A stretch of 64,000 bases of DNA from Anas platyrhynchos (Eukaryota; Chordata; Aves; Anseriformes; Anatidae): NCBI RefSeq assembly GCF_047663525.1, contig NC_092587.1:144638001-144702000 (forward strand). Reading direction: 5' to 3'. Positions 1 to 11,800 of the stretch are shown piece by piece. How positions within the stretch are numbered: the stretch's first letter is position 1; each line of letters opens with the position of its first letter. The position numbers were made by a program, and so were the translations under genes. The notes beneath the pieces were generated by a model, which was not told the origin of the DNA, ran no database searches, and saw nothing but the letters and a program-made list of their open reading frames with translations.

Positions 1-100
1 CCTAAAATGGAGCCTTGAGGGACCCCACTGGTGACCGCCCAGATTTTCATCAAGATCTGTACCACGAGTCACACAGGGTCCTTCAAATCATAGGGGTAAC
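1..100 (-). mobile_element. Possible old CR1 scrap at the left edge
   Basis: The phrase 'gccttgagggaccccactggtgac' split over 12-35 resembles the antisense of the CR1 reverse-transcriptase region, which is also seen at the far right end. The rest is too diverged to follow, so the call is weak. Confidence 0.35.
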
Positions 101-1617
101 CCGAAGGCTCAGTCAGATCTGTTGTTTTCTTTCTGTCTTCGCTCAATGGTCCATGCATACAATTCGACTTTCTGGTGACACTGTGTGAGTCAGACAAAAA
201 CCATCTTTGCCATTGATCACGCTACGTCTGCTGATCTTAACTCATATTTCTAGGAAGGAACAAGTCTATTAACAGAGGAGAGAATTGAGAAACAAAATTG
301 GGATACGTTTCAAGAGACAGGCCGGGTATTCACAGGCATCTCCACAGCTTCTGCAGATAGCAGTAATCAATTCTGAACATCGGGACTTCATAATGCTGCC
401 TCGGGACCTGAAGCTTCATTATTGATTACCGCTGCTGATCCCAGGTAGTTACATCGATACCAAGACACAGTGCTGCTCACATTCTGAAGCACAGCAATAT
501 CCCGAGATGTTCCTGTCTCACAGGAGGACGTCAGCTAAACATAAAAGTGCCATAAATGCTCCTAGCCCGTTTTGATGAAGCACTCAGTTTTAGAATGATT
601 TTTTCTGCCTGTCTTCCCCTGAAATGTTGATTCAGCCAGTGTTTGTATTCATGGTATCCCCATTAAAACTGTTTAGCTTGTCTCAGAAAGCACCATTTTC
701 TGTCTTGTAGACCAGCAGCCCAAAGCAGAATGGTTTCCTCTGCAGCCATGTACCTCTTAATGCTAAATAAAAGATTGTACCAGAAGACAGTGTAGCTTAG
801 ACCAATGGTTTAATAGGTCCACATGGAGGCACACAGATCATTTGATGAAAAAACCTGCTTGTGCTCAGCTCTTGTCCTCAGATTTTTCTCCCCTCCTCTT
901 TTCTTGAGGATCCCTCCTTAGCACTTACAGTCACACTATCAGGAAAAGTCTCTTACCAGCATTTACTGGAACAAGAGGAATACTTCTGCCTCTGTTTTTC
1001 TGACTGAGCTGTTTTTTCCATTTCCTCACTGATTTAGGCACCATTTTAAAATGCCTTAGCCTCTCAGCAGGCATTGTTCAGGAGATGTGCAGAGGGAGAC
1101 CTATGGTGCCTTCCAGAGCCATGCCACTGTGTGGGGCTAAGCCCAGAGGACCTGGGGGCCATTTCCCCTTCACTTCATCCTCTTGGGTCAGCCCCACAGG
1201 GATGCTGCAGGTAGTGCTTGTGCCTTGGTGCTGCTGTGGGTATGGGTGAAGGGCAGCAAAACAGTCCTTCCAGCATCCCTCCAGCAGCAAGGGGCAGTGA
1301 GACCTGAGTATTCAGAAACAACCTGGCCTGAGTTTGGGGTCCCTTGTAGCACATCATGCTTTTCAATCGCTCAGAAGGCTTCATTTGACACAGTCAAGTA
1401 TCTCTTTATGCAGTGACTGACTGGAGCCACGTCAATTAAAAGAGCGTCAGTCTGCTGTAACAAGGCCAGGGGGACAGCCGAGCAGCCCCAGAGGGACAGG
1501 CAGCAGAGAAGGATGTCTGTACACTAAAGCGAGCTCATTAGCCACTGAACAGACATTCTGGTTATACTGGAAGGTTATTCCACGTCTTTCTACCTGGCTT
1601 CATTTCCCTGTTTTAGC

Positions 1618-1693
1618 CTGAAAAAAGAAAAAAAAAAGAAAAAAGAAAAAAAAAGAAAAAAAAAAAAAGAAAAGAAAAGAAGAAAAAAAAAAA
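1618..1693. repeat. A-rich polypurine tract
   Basis: About 75 bases of A interrupted only by G. An AT-rich, partly (TA)-like segment follows at 1736-1846. Confidence 0.9.
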
Positions 1694-3985
1694 GCCAGCC
1701 TTTTTAATATAAAGGAAGATATACATACATACAATTGTGTAAATATATAAATAATATATGGATATATCTATATATACACATCTATATGTTTCATTCTCTC
1801 TGTATAAATTATAATAATATATATTGGCACCAGTATTATAATAATAACATTGGCACCAGTAGGGGAAGTAAGGCTTCTGGGGATTTATGCTGTTAACAAA
1901 TACAGTATTACAAAGAACAGCAGCAAAAGAGGAATCAGCCACTGATTTATTTATTATTATCACTTTTGGTCACAATGAGCCAAAGAAATCCCTGATAAAC
2001 TTGCTGAGGACCAGCCTCCTTCCCAGGGGCCCAAAGAAAGGTGAATACACCACCTTGGTTTAAAAACACGAAAAGGAAGGAGCTAGGGAAATACATTAAT
2101 GCCACTTCAGTGCAGAAGAAGGGGCTACAAACAGGATTACACAATCAGTTTATAAATACCTACAACTTATTAGGGCAGTTTAAGTCATGCTGAAAATGCC
2201 ACAGCAGTCTCACTTCTTGCTCTGCCTAGGAGGGCAGACGGTGAACTTGGCATATCTTGATTTAGGTAAGATTTTTATCTGTTTCACATGGTATTCTCCT
2301 AAGAAAACTTGTAAAAGCAACTTTTAGTAACAGTATGTAGGTGAAATAATCATTATATGGGTTCACAAACCTGTTCCCAAAAAGCAGTTTCAACAGTTAT
2401 ATATGTTTACCCATGCTTTGCTGTAAACTGGGAGAGTATTCTTGATCCAAGGAATCTCCTCCTCAAAATACACTGTGCATTTAGTGAGGAACAGGTACCT
2501 CGTTGCCTTCACAACATCACTGGCAATGTGCTACTCGTGTTAGTGATAGATTTACCAAATAGCAAAAAATAATACAGATTTCATTGTGGCAATGTACAAG
2601 GTACTAAGCCATGAGGCAAATACTTGAATGGCTAAAATTCAGTGATAAGAAGGGGTCTGAGAAGCAGCAGTATGGGGAACTTGCTGAACAGTAAGTGCAC
2701 ATGAATTTGCAATCTGACAGGGATGTAAAAAATATGTCCTAAGTCATTTTGAGTGGCTTGTGCTAAGACATCATATTACCAGGCACTGTTCCTCTCTTTG
2801 GGCCAGATCCTGAAACAAATTTAAGTCAGTGGGGGAACTGTCATTGATTTTAGTGATTTTGTGGTTGCTGATGCCACATCTTGAACAGCATTCAATTTTG
2901 GGCGCCTGATTGCCCTCAAGACGCTGACAAGCTGAGAGGAGTTCAAAGGAAAATGGCAATAACAGAGGAGACTTGGTTTCAGAAGTAAGATTGACGAGTT
3001 ATTAAATTATTAATAGCATCGCTGAGCAATATCTCTACAGTCTTTGAAGCAGGAAAAGATGAAGGAAGAAGACAGAAGTGAGGGGAAGCAATGTTCCCAG
3101 TAGGAGATTTGTTTCAGACAACCAGTCCACAATGTCCGCATGAAGCTGAAGTGGGAAGAGGTGCACATGGGGCCAGGAGGTCCCCTCCAACATGGAGACC
3201 AAGGCTCCGGGACATGGCGAACAGATTCTGGCTGGAGGGAGAAGCCTGTGGGCAGCTGAGGCTGGCATTACTGCAGGGTGAAATGTAAGGAAGAGAAAAT
3301 ATGGTTAAAGTGGGGTGGGGATAGGGCTGGAGAGCAGGATTTGGGAGGGTGGGAGAGTGGGACATATAGGAGAGGGCAAAGGGTTTCTGTTCTGGACCTG
3401 CTGCACACACGTGCACCTGGGGTTGAGACAAACTTTATGTCTTTAGGTTTTAAAGCTATTTGATAGAAAAATCCTGAAGTGAGGCACCAAATTGGATTAT
3501 TTTGCAGTAGCCCATCAGAATATAAACTGATTTTCCTATAGCTCCAAAACTTTTTTTTGTACCTGCTCCTCAGACCTAACCACACGAGAAGGTAAAAAGC
3601 AGAAGCATTAAAAACAAACAAACAACAACAACAAGAACAAAAATCCAATCTCCTGTGGATGTAGGAAGATGTGCCCAGCTTTGAACCCTGCACCTCGCAG
3701 TGGTGGCCAGAGAGAGACTGGGGTGGGAAGGGACCGGGCCATGGGGATCTATGATACACATGTGAAAGGAGAAAGATTACCAGCTGTTCGTGTCTAGTAA
3801 TGAACCACTAGTAATGAACAATCCCTGTTAATAATAAGCATCACTCAGTGCTACCCAAAATGTGTGAGACAGGGAGCCCACATGCTTTTAAACTTGTTTT
3901 TTTTTACAGAGGTGTCCACACAAAGGAAGCAGGCTGTGACCTCCCGGGCGGCCTGCAAGGCCACATGACTGCTTCACACCTCACA

Positions 3986-4012
3986 AATAATAATAATAAT
4001 AATAATAATAAA
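3986..4012. repeat. (TAA)n microsatellite
   Basis: About nine AAT/TAA units, about 85 bases before a CpG-rich block. Confidence 0.9.
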
Positions 4013-4094
4013 ATGTGAAGAGAGAGAGAAAAATAATAAACTAAGTGGTTTATTTCAACACGTGCAAGCAGAAAATAAAGGTTTGTGTCTCTTT

Positions 4095-4300
4095 TCGCTG
4101 CCGCCGAGGCCTCCGTGCGCTGCGCGGTGCTGCCGCCCGCCGTGCGGCCGGGGCCCTGCAGCCCGCCCGGAGCAGGCCGCGACTGGGCCCTGTGGGGCAT
4201 CCGGCGCTGGCTTCGTGTGGAGAAAAAATAAATAAAATAAAATAAAAATCAGTGTTTCCGTCGCGAAAACATCCTCCTGCTGCCAGCCGGCAGCAGCCCC
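4095..4300. other. Isolated CpG-rich block
   Basis: About 130 very GC- and CpG-rich bases (4098-4218), then an A/T-rich AAATA repeat, then a shorter CpG-containing stretch to about 4300. The flanks are AT-rich. It could be a small promoter-like island or a GC-rich repeat. No exon was recognised. Confidence 0.5.
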
Positions 4301-5117
4301 TCAGAGGGGGGCCATGCAGAGTGAATTGGGATGCAGCGAGACGCTGCAGTGGCCTGAGGGGAGCAAAGTGCCACAGGCTGTGATGTCTGTGCAGATAGAG
4401 AAATCCTTTCAGCAAAAATCGATGAGGCCAGAACTGCTGGAGACGTTTCATGGGATGCTTCATGTTTCCAAGGACCTCATTACCCTCCATCATTCACAAA
4501 ACACCACGAGCAGTTAGTTATATGTTGCCTCCACAACACCAGGCATCAGCACTCGTTCACTGTCAGTCTGAAAGGAACATCACTGGGGTTTGCTGGATTT
4601 ATTTTTGCAAGGTTTCACAGCCGTAATTTCCTTCAGTTTCTCAGGAGGTGGAGTGGGAGTGGAGGGAGCTTTTTGGGCTAATGATGGGTCAGGTCAGCAG
4701 CCCTTGGACAAACAGGAGCAGAGCAGAAAAGCAGAGGCCAGCCAAGATCCTTCCGAAATACCACACCGAGCAGTGGGTTAGCCCTGAAGAGAGGCTGCTT
4801 TGCCTCTCTCTTTTCCTTTTTTTCCCGCAGCTTTGGTCATGCTGCTATTGTAAGACCAGCATTGCACTTGCCCCTAAACTGCCTTGCTCTTATCGCTCAC
4901 CCCAAAGCTAGAAACAGTAGGAACATCACAGCTCAAAGATATTTTCGCTGGTTTCTTCCCCTGAATTCCTCAGGCTGCAACTTTGATGTCTTTAGTCTCA
5001 AATGCAGAACAACTGTTCTCCCCAAATCTTAAAAATGCCAACAAGTTTTCTCTTGTCAAGCTGCAAAACACGAGAGAAGCAAATAGAAGGGGTAGTTAGT
5101 GAAACACACAATACAGT

Positions 5118-5191
5118 GGAAAAGAAAAAGAAAGAAAAAAGAAAGAAAGAAGAAAAAGAGAGAAGAAAAAGAGAGAAGAAAGACTCTGAAA
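5118..5191. repeat. GAAA/GA-rich polypurine tract
   Basis: About 75 bases of A and G only, with GAAA and GAGA units. Confidence 0.9.
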
Positions 5192-8100
5192 TAAAATTCA
5201 GCCCTGGAGATGAAAAGCATCCCTCCACACACAGAGGGAAGGGAGCCCAGCAGATGCCTTCCTCCAGGCCCTGTTGCACCAGGACGGATTTCCCTTTTGG
5301 CATGCTGTTATCACGACTGAGTGATGTTAATGTTTTACTAACATTGACACTGAGCTCCCGTTTGGTGCCATGCAGACCTACAGCAGTGCAAGCAGGCATG
5401 GCTTGCTGTGAGCTCTGCATACGGCAGGCTCAGCCACCACTGTACGAGGTGTGCCATCATCCATTTCTGCTGAGGAGAACATCCCAGAGGGATAGCATCT
5501 CAGGCTGGATCTAACATTTAAGGCATGAAAGAGAGGTTCAAGCTTATTAGTCGAGCTTAATGACTGTACAAACCCTCTCTGTACATACAAATTCAGCTAT
5601 CACTGATCACAGCAGCACTGTTCTCCTGAGCATGTTCTCCATTACTCTTTTGGAAAGTCTGGACCTCCGCAAGACCAGATTCTGCTTTGCTCCCACTGAG
5701 GTCAAGCAGGAGAAGGGAAATGAACTCAATATCCCCACCACCACCTGGGCTGGGCAGGAGAGCCTGAAGCAACCCCCAAAACCAGTGCGAACGCTGCTGC
5801 CCACCCAGGAGGGGGAATTGGGGCCGTGGTCTCACCCCCAGTCCTGTGCCACACTCTAGTGCGACCTTCCCCCTGCCGCTTGGCCGTCCTTCAGCCCAGC
5901 GGCCAGCCCAAGGTCGGAGATGCAGACATTAAATACCAGCTGGGGAAAGCAAACACCAGTCCCCATGCAAGCAGTCCCGAGTACATTAAACACCTCGCTG
6001 CTCTCCGGATGGAGTGCGCATGTCCACCCCCTGGCCACGGCTCTGCTACCAGAGGACAAAAAGCTGTAGGATTTTGGCAGAGCAAACAGAGCAGAGCTGG
6101 CAGAAAGATGAGGGCATCTGGGCAGTGACTGGATGCTGATGGGTAGCTCTGCGTGTTTGGTCCTCCCAAATTAGTGGCTGTGAGCCCTTTGGAGAGCCTT
6201 TGGAATAGCCCTTTGGACAGGCAGTGCTCATTCCCATTCACATGCGCAAAATTTCCATGAAAATGCCACAGCTGCACATTGGCTGGGCCCATGGCTTGGC
6301 TGTGCCACACGGGTGGCACGTCACGAGAGCTCTGGCTTCACCTCTGTGTGCACCAATGTTTCTTGACCCTGATCTCCAGTAAATTGCTTACCCTGGGTTG
6401 CTTTTACCTCCACCCACAGGCATCAGTGCCCTGTGCTCACAGCCTTCCTTCTCCAGTTTTACATCCTTGAAGCCCGGCAGGAGATGAGAAGAGGGAGGTT
6501 CCTTTGGCCTCCTTTGCAATTTGGTGATTTTTGCAATTAATTAAGGTAAAACCCAGCAGTCATATCTCAGATAAAAACCCTTGGAGGAAAATCTGTTGCT
6601 AGAAACCTTTTCACTCCAAACTTTTCCTTCAGCCTTGCAGAGGAGACACCCAAGTTCTAAGTTTGCAGAGTGATGGGAAGTCCCCAGGTTCCCCCTGGCA
6701 CATTTCTAAACCCACTCAAGCGAGAAGGTGTGACCCTGGCTGAGCCTCCCCTTGTCAGCATCTCTGCCCGGCCACTCTCCAACCCATCGGGACACTGCAC
6801 CGGGAGCTCTGCTGCCATCTACATTGATGGTGTCCTCAGCTCTGCCTTTGCCCACCAGGCTGGTCGCCTCACAAGCTCGTCTCACTTAGTCAGGCCCTGT
6901 CACCCCCTTGCCTTCCTCGTGCTTGCAAATACTGTCCTGGAGGATGTCTGGACTTTATATTTATTTTCTAGCCACTTCTTCCTTTAATTGTGCTTAGAGA
7001 TCAGGTGAGATTGCACCAGCAAGGCTTTCCATTAAGAAACTCCCAGAGATTTCTTCAATAAAATGCAAGTTTCTCCACTCTTATCTGCTGCTGCATCCCT
7101 CTCCAAATATTGGCATCCTTCATTTTCACTAACAACTATCTGATATTTCCACTGATGATTACAAATACTGAAGAGAGAAGCCCTCTCTCTGTGACCACCC
7201 GCTGCCATCTGGCTTTCACCTTTTGTTTTCCTTCTGTTTTTTAATGTAAACATTCTTTGTAATTTCTTGCTTTTAATGTATGTATTTAATTTATGCAAAG
7301 TTGAAATGAGGTGTCTAGTTCATTACAAAATAAGGATATAATTCAATGACTCTGATTTTACTTACGCTGTTGTATTAATGTGGTTAATTTACTTATGTAA
7401 TTTGCATTTTGGGCGCTTCCAGTCAGAGCAGATTTCCACCTGTAATAATTTTCCCACTTATCCTTACCTATCCTTGTAGATGCTGCTGTTAAAACTTTGC
7501 ACGTTTTCATTTTCAATTTTCAATGAACTTTTCTAACTCCAGCTTAGAAATAAGGAGCTTTAACCCAAGTCACCCACCTAGGTCACTGTGTATCCGTGCG
7601 GCTCATGGTTGCCTGTGGCATCCCAAGGCTCTGCCTCCCTGAATACCGTGGAGTGCTGCACTGCTGAATCGTCACCTTTCTGCAAGCAGCGTCAAAATTT
7701 ACTTTTCCTTCTTTTTCTTCCTAAAATTGTTAACTCCACGTCTAGTGACTTCCCTCCGTAGGATTCACCAGGATGGCTACTGCTCCACACAGAAGGGCTG
7801 AGGTCATGCTGAAGACCCGCTGTTTTCCTGCCTGCTTTACCTCCAGGTCCTTCACGTCTTTGTTATCCTTTCCAAAACTGCTTCGTTGGAACCTTGACAA
7901 TCCTTTTAACCTCTGTGTAAGTGCTTGATTTCCTTTTTTTTTCCAGGCCACTGCCCAATCTCCTTGTCCTATGTTAACATGTTTGTCCTAAACATAGGTC
8001 AGCTCTTGGTGTGATGACTAAATGCACCTTTTTGCTCTTCTTCCTCCCATTTCTATGGGAAATACAAGCTGGACAAATGTCGGGGCAGTACTCCAGGCAG

Positions 8101-8411
8101 GCCAATACTCTGATTTAAAAGGGAGGAAGTCCTGCCCCTGCTGAATTAAAGGGCAATCAGAATTGGAGTCAGCATCATCAGAGATCGCATGGAAAGTGTT
8201 ATCTTCAATTCCCCAGCTCTGAAATGTGGCAAATACTATGGGAAACAGTCAGTTTTGGCCCAAGTCACCCCACTGCAATCCCATATCTCTGAGCAGAGTG
8301 TTATGGGTTGTAATGGGGGAATTGCATCTGCCATTTACAGGTCAATGGAAAAAATAAAAAAGGGAAGAAAGAAAAAAAGAAGTAAAACCAGAGAAAAACA
8401 ATTTCTCCTTC

Positions 8412-8580
8412 TCTTTATCTGCTTAGATAACCGCTATCGCACCGAGTATATCTCAAGCCCTAAAGGCACTCTGCAAAATGCGTAATTCTGCCAATCTACG
8501 GAGGTGGCCAAGAGAAAGTAGAAGGGCATTTGATAGGAGCCAACTTTCCTGCGGCAGCCTGGCCACCCAGTCGTTATCAG
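8412..8580 (+). promoter_or_regulatory. Cluster of GATA-factor motifs upstream of ATP4B
   Basis: Four matches to WGATAR lie within 170 bases: 8415-8420 (as TTATCT), 8425-8430 (AGATAA), 8531-8536 (TGATAG) and 8574-8579 (as TTATCA). Gastric H,K-ATPase promoters of mammals are known to be driven by GATA-family factors in parietal cells, so the cluster fits a stomach-specific control region. Binding is inferred. Confidence 0.5.
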
Positions 8581-8682
8581 CACTGCTTATAAAGAACTGT
8601 ATCTGCTGCGGGTTAATAGCCGTGGGCAGGGGCTTTCACTGGTCTAGGAAGTAATCTCGTTGACCTTCAGCAGAGCAGAAGG

Positions 8683-8690
8683 TATAAAAA
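8683..8690 (+). promoter_or_regulatory. ATP4B TATA box
   Basis: TATAAAAA lies 91 bases upstream of the ATG, which would place transcription start near 8712-8718 and give a 5' UTR of about 65-70 bases without an intron. A second TATAAAG-like site at 8588-8594 is less well placed. Confidence 0.7.
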
Positions 8691-8780
8691 ACAAAGGAGT
8701 TCCCTTAGGCAACTGTTTGGGTGTCCCTTGTGTTTCTCAGCTTCTGAGGAGGACGTGTTTGGGGGAAATTCGGTGACAAA

Positions 8781-8892
8781 ATGGCAACTTTAAACGAAAA
8801 GAAGACCTGCAGCGAACGGATGGAGAATTTCCGTCGTTTTGTCTGGAATCCCGAAACGAAGCTGTTCATGGGAAGGACCTTGATTAACTGGG
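8781..8892 (+). CDS. ATP4B: ATP4B coding exon 1 (residues 1-37, cytoplasmic tail)
   Basis: It begins with [10 protein letters not shown] and ends with the GRTLINW motif just before the membrane segment. It stops at a GTACGT donor in phase 1, and exon 2 completes a GTG valine codon. Confidence 0.96.
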
Positions 8893-11800
8893 GTACGTTC
8901 CCACGCACAGGGGTCTCCTCTTCCTTCAGTACCCTTAGAAACCTTGCAGGGGGAGGGAGCGTTGTCCTGATAAATGGAATATAATGTGTTGATGGATAGA
9001 TCATTTTCCTAATTGTTGCAAACATCAATTCTCATATATGCTTGGGCTGGCTGGTGCTAACGCCATGGCAGCAGCTTCTTCTCCAAGCCTAGCTGGGGAA
9101 CTGTGAGAAAATGTTTTTTGTCCAGTTCTCTGGAAACATATTTTGCTTTTCTGAATTTTCCTTCTAAATTATTGTCTGTTTAGTAAACCTCTGCTATCAT
9201 AGCAGGCTAATGTATATTTCAGCTGAGTCTCCCTCTCCACAGCCAAACTTGTGTCTGCAACAACAATGTGTTTTATGAGCTATGTTTTGAAAATGCAGCT
9301 CTGAACACTTCAAAGAGGGTCCCTGCTCTTCCCACAGACCCTAAGGGTAGCTGCAAGCTCCCAGAAGGTTTTTATTATTATTATTATTTTTTTTTTCTGG
9401 TGGGAAACTTGTGAGTGCAGCTTATGGGCCATTCTTGAGAACAAAAATCAGACCAAAATGTCAACCTTTCCTATTTGTGTCTACATTACACACACAGATA
9501 CGGAAACAGAGCATTATCCTAAGTCTTATGCAGTAATGAAATGGCAAGACGCTGCGTTTTGCTGAAGGTGGTTTTGGATGTCAGAGGCGATACAGGTCTC
9601 AAATCAGCACACCTGAAATACTGCACTCCCTGATCCAAACAACACAAGCAGCAGCTTGTCTTTGCTGATGAAACACATCAGCCTTTTCGCTTAGTCTGTG
9701 CATTATAAGGAGCTGAATGCTCTACAGGGAGAATTTCACTTCCTTTTTCCCCCAGTGTGGATCAGCCTCTACTACCTGGCCTTCTACGTGGTGATGACCG
9801 GGCTGTTCGCGCTCTCCATATACTCCTTAATGAGAACGGTGAACCCGTACGAGCCAGATTATCAAGACCAGCTGAAGTCCCCAGGTACAGCTGCTGCCCA
9901 AACCATCCCCGCAACACTTAACCTCATCCTGAAAACACTTTACCAACTTAAAAAAAATGTAATAAATCAGTGCGTTTAGTTCCTTTATGCATGCCATGCT
10001 GTTGAGACCATCAGTGCCCGAGCACAGCAGTCACCTACAAGTGGAGAAGCCCTTGGGGAAGGGCTTGGCCCCAGGGGAAACCTGGCTCCAGCTCCAGCCC
10101 CAAGCACCAGGAGGGTCTAGGGGTGTCCTGGGAGATAGGGAGGCCAGGCACGAAGGCTGTTGTCAATTTAAGCAAACTAATGGGTGCCCGGCACCTCTGC
10201 TGCTTTGCCTTCCCTTACGAAGGTGTAACGTTACGCCCGGACGTGTATGGGGACAGAGGACTACAGATCTACTACAACACATCGGAAAACAAAACCTGGG
10301 AGCGACTGGTGACAACCCTTCAGACCTTTCTGACAGGTAAAAGAAGTGGTGAAGTTTCCTGCATCACGTTGAAGAAACGTGCTGTCACATCTCCCTTATC
10401 ACACCCCAGTGCCTGTATCTCCCTCATCACATCCCTTCTCCCTGTAGAAGCTGCAGCCTGATTTTGGGATGTGTAACTTCTTCAGGGAGGAATGTTTCTT
10501 TCTTCTTTCACGAATCTAGCCTATACCCCTGCTGCTCAGCATCTGAACATCAACTGCACAGGTGACAAGTACTTCATCCAGGACACCTTTGATGGGCCAA
10601 ATAACACAAAGCTATCCTGCAAATTTACATCAGATATGCTTCAGAACTGCTCTGGCATTGCAGATCCTACTTTTGGATTTCCAGAAGGCAAACCTTGCTT
10701 TATTATAAAAATGAACAGGGTAAGTACAGCCTCGGACTGCACAGAAGAAACGATTAGTTGAGAGTCACCAGGTCTCATGATTCTCCACTGGGGAGCTGCT
10801 CTATAGCCTGCTGCCCCAGTGGTTCTCTCCTGCAATACACAGATCCTGTGGCTTCAGTTACAGAGTGAAGATGGAGCCATAAATAAAGTGATTTCAGAGA
10901 TGTGCTTCTTGCACACCTTATTTCTCCAACCTGCAAGGAAAATCTTTTTCCCCAAGGAAAATTTTTGCTTGCTGCATGCCAGCCAGGGCAGGAGAAATAC
11001 ATGTTTGCAGTGCTCAAGGGACTTTACTTCCTTTTGCTCATGCTGCCACAGGGCACGACCCTACTATTTTGACAGGATCAAATGGACTCGAGAGTTTCTG
11101 TTCAAGCCAAGGCTTCCTAGTAAGAGATAATGACAGGCACAGCTTCTTTGTAATTTTCACCCAACTACCTGCTTTAAGGGACACCCGACTGCCTGGATTT
11201 CGGAAAGAGCAACCCTTGCATGCAGGCAATGAGCTGGACTTGCCAGGAGGTGCAGCACGACACAACCTGGGTGTGTTAAAGCACTGACCAGCCCAGAATG
11301 CACTGTCCTGAGTCCTAAATATCAACCCAACAAGTTTTTTCCATGCCAGGTACCTCAAATGAGCCAATCAGTTTGTCAGTGCCTTGTGCAGAAACACATT
11401 AAGCAGCACCTGAAGCTCAGTTAACCATTTGTTCACTTCTCCCTCTCGAAACAAATTCCAAGATAACCAAACATGTGCTTTCTGTTTCAGATTATCAAGT
11501 TTTACCCCGGTAATGGCACTGCACCAAGAGTGGACTGCACATACGTGGTAAGTGCGTAAGGCCTGGGCTCAAAGGCTTCCAGCACTGCAGGTCTGAGGGC
11601 AAGCTGTAACAGAAAGGTCACCCTGCACCTCTGGAAATCGGGTCATTCTGGCAAAGCGCAGTAGGAATGTTCTTAGTGCTGGGCAATTTCTGGCACCAGC
11701 AGGCATCCTAAGAACATAAAAAAAGGAAAAAAAAATCTTTAAACCACCTAAAATTGTTTTTCCATGCTGCAGGAAAAACACAAAAACTTTTGCTATTTGT

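Larger units (their letters stand above)
1..8682. other. 5' flank of ATP4B, no recognised gene
   Basis: Mostly unique non-coding DNA with several simple repeats and one CpG-rich block. In human synteny GRK1 would lie beyond ATP4B on the opposite strand, but I saw no GRK1 kinase or RGS-domain exon. An AATAAA at 766-771 hints at a transcript end but has no coding support. Confidence 0.6.

Noticed and set aside
766-771. AATAAA at the end of a possible upstream 3' UTR
   Set aside because: A lone hexamer in AT-containing DNA without any upstream coding exon. Human synteny predicts the opposite strand for the neighbour gene.
1613-1963. 116-codon minus-strand ORF
   Set aside because: It is the translation of the polypurine tract (Phe run) and AT repeats.
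1-8682. Search for GRK1, the expected neighbour beyond ATP4B
   Set aside because: No frame resembles the RGS or kinase domains of GRK1. The gene probably lies outside the window.
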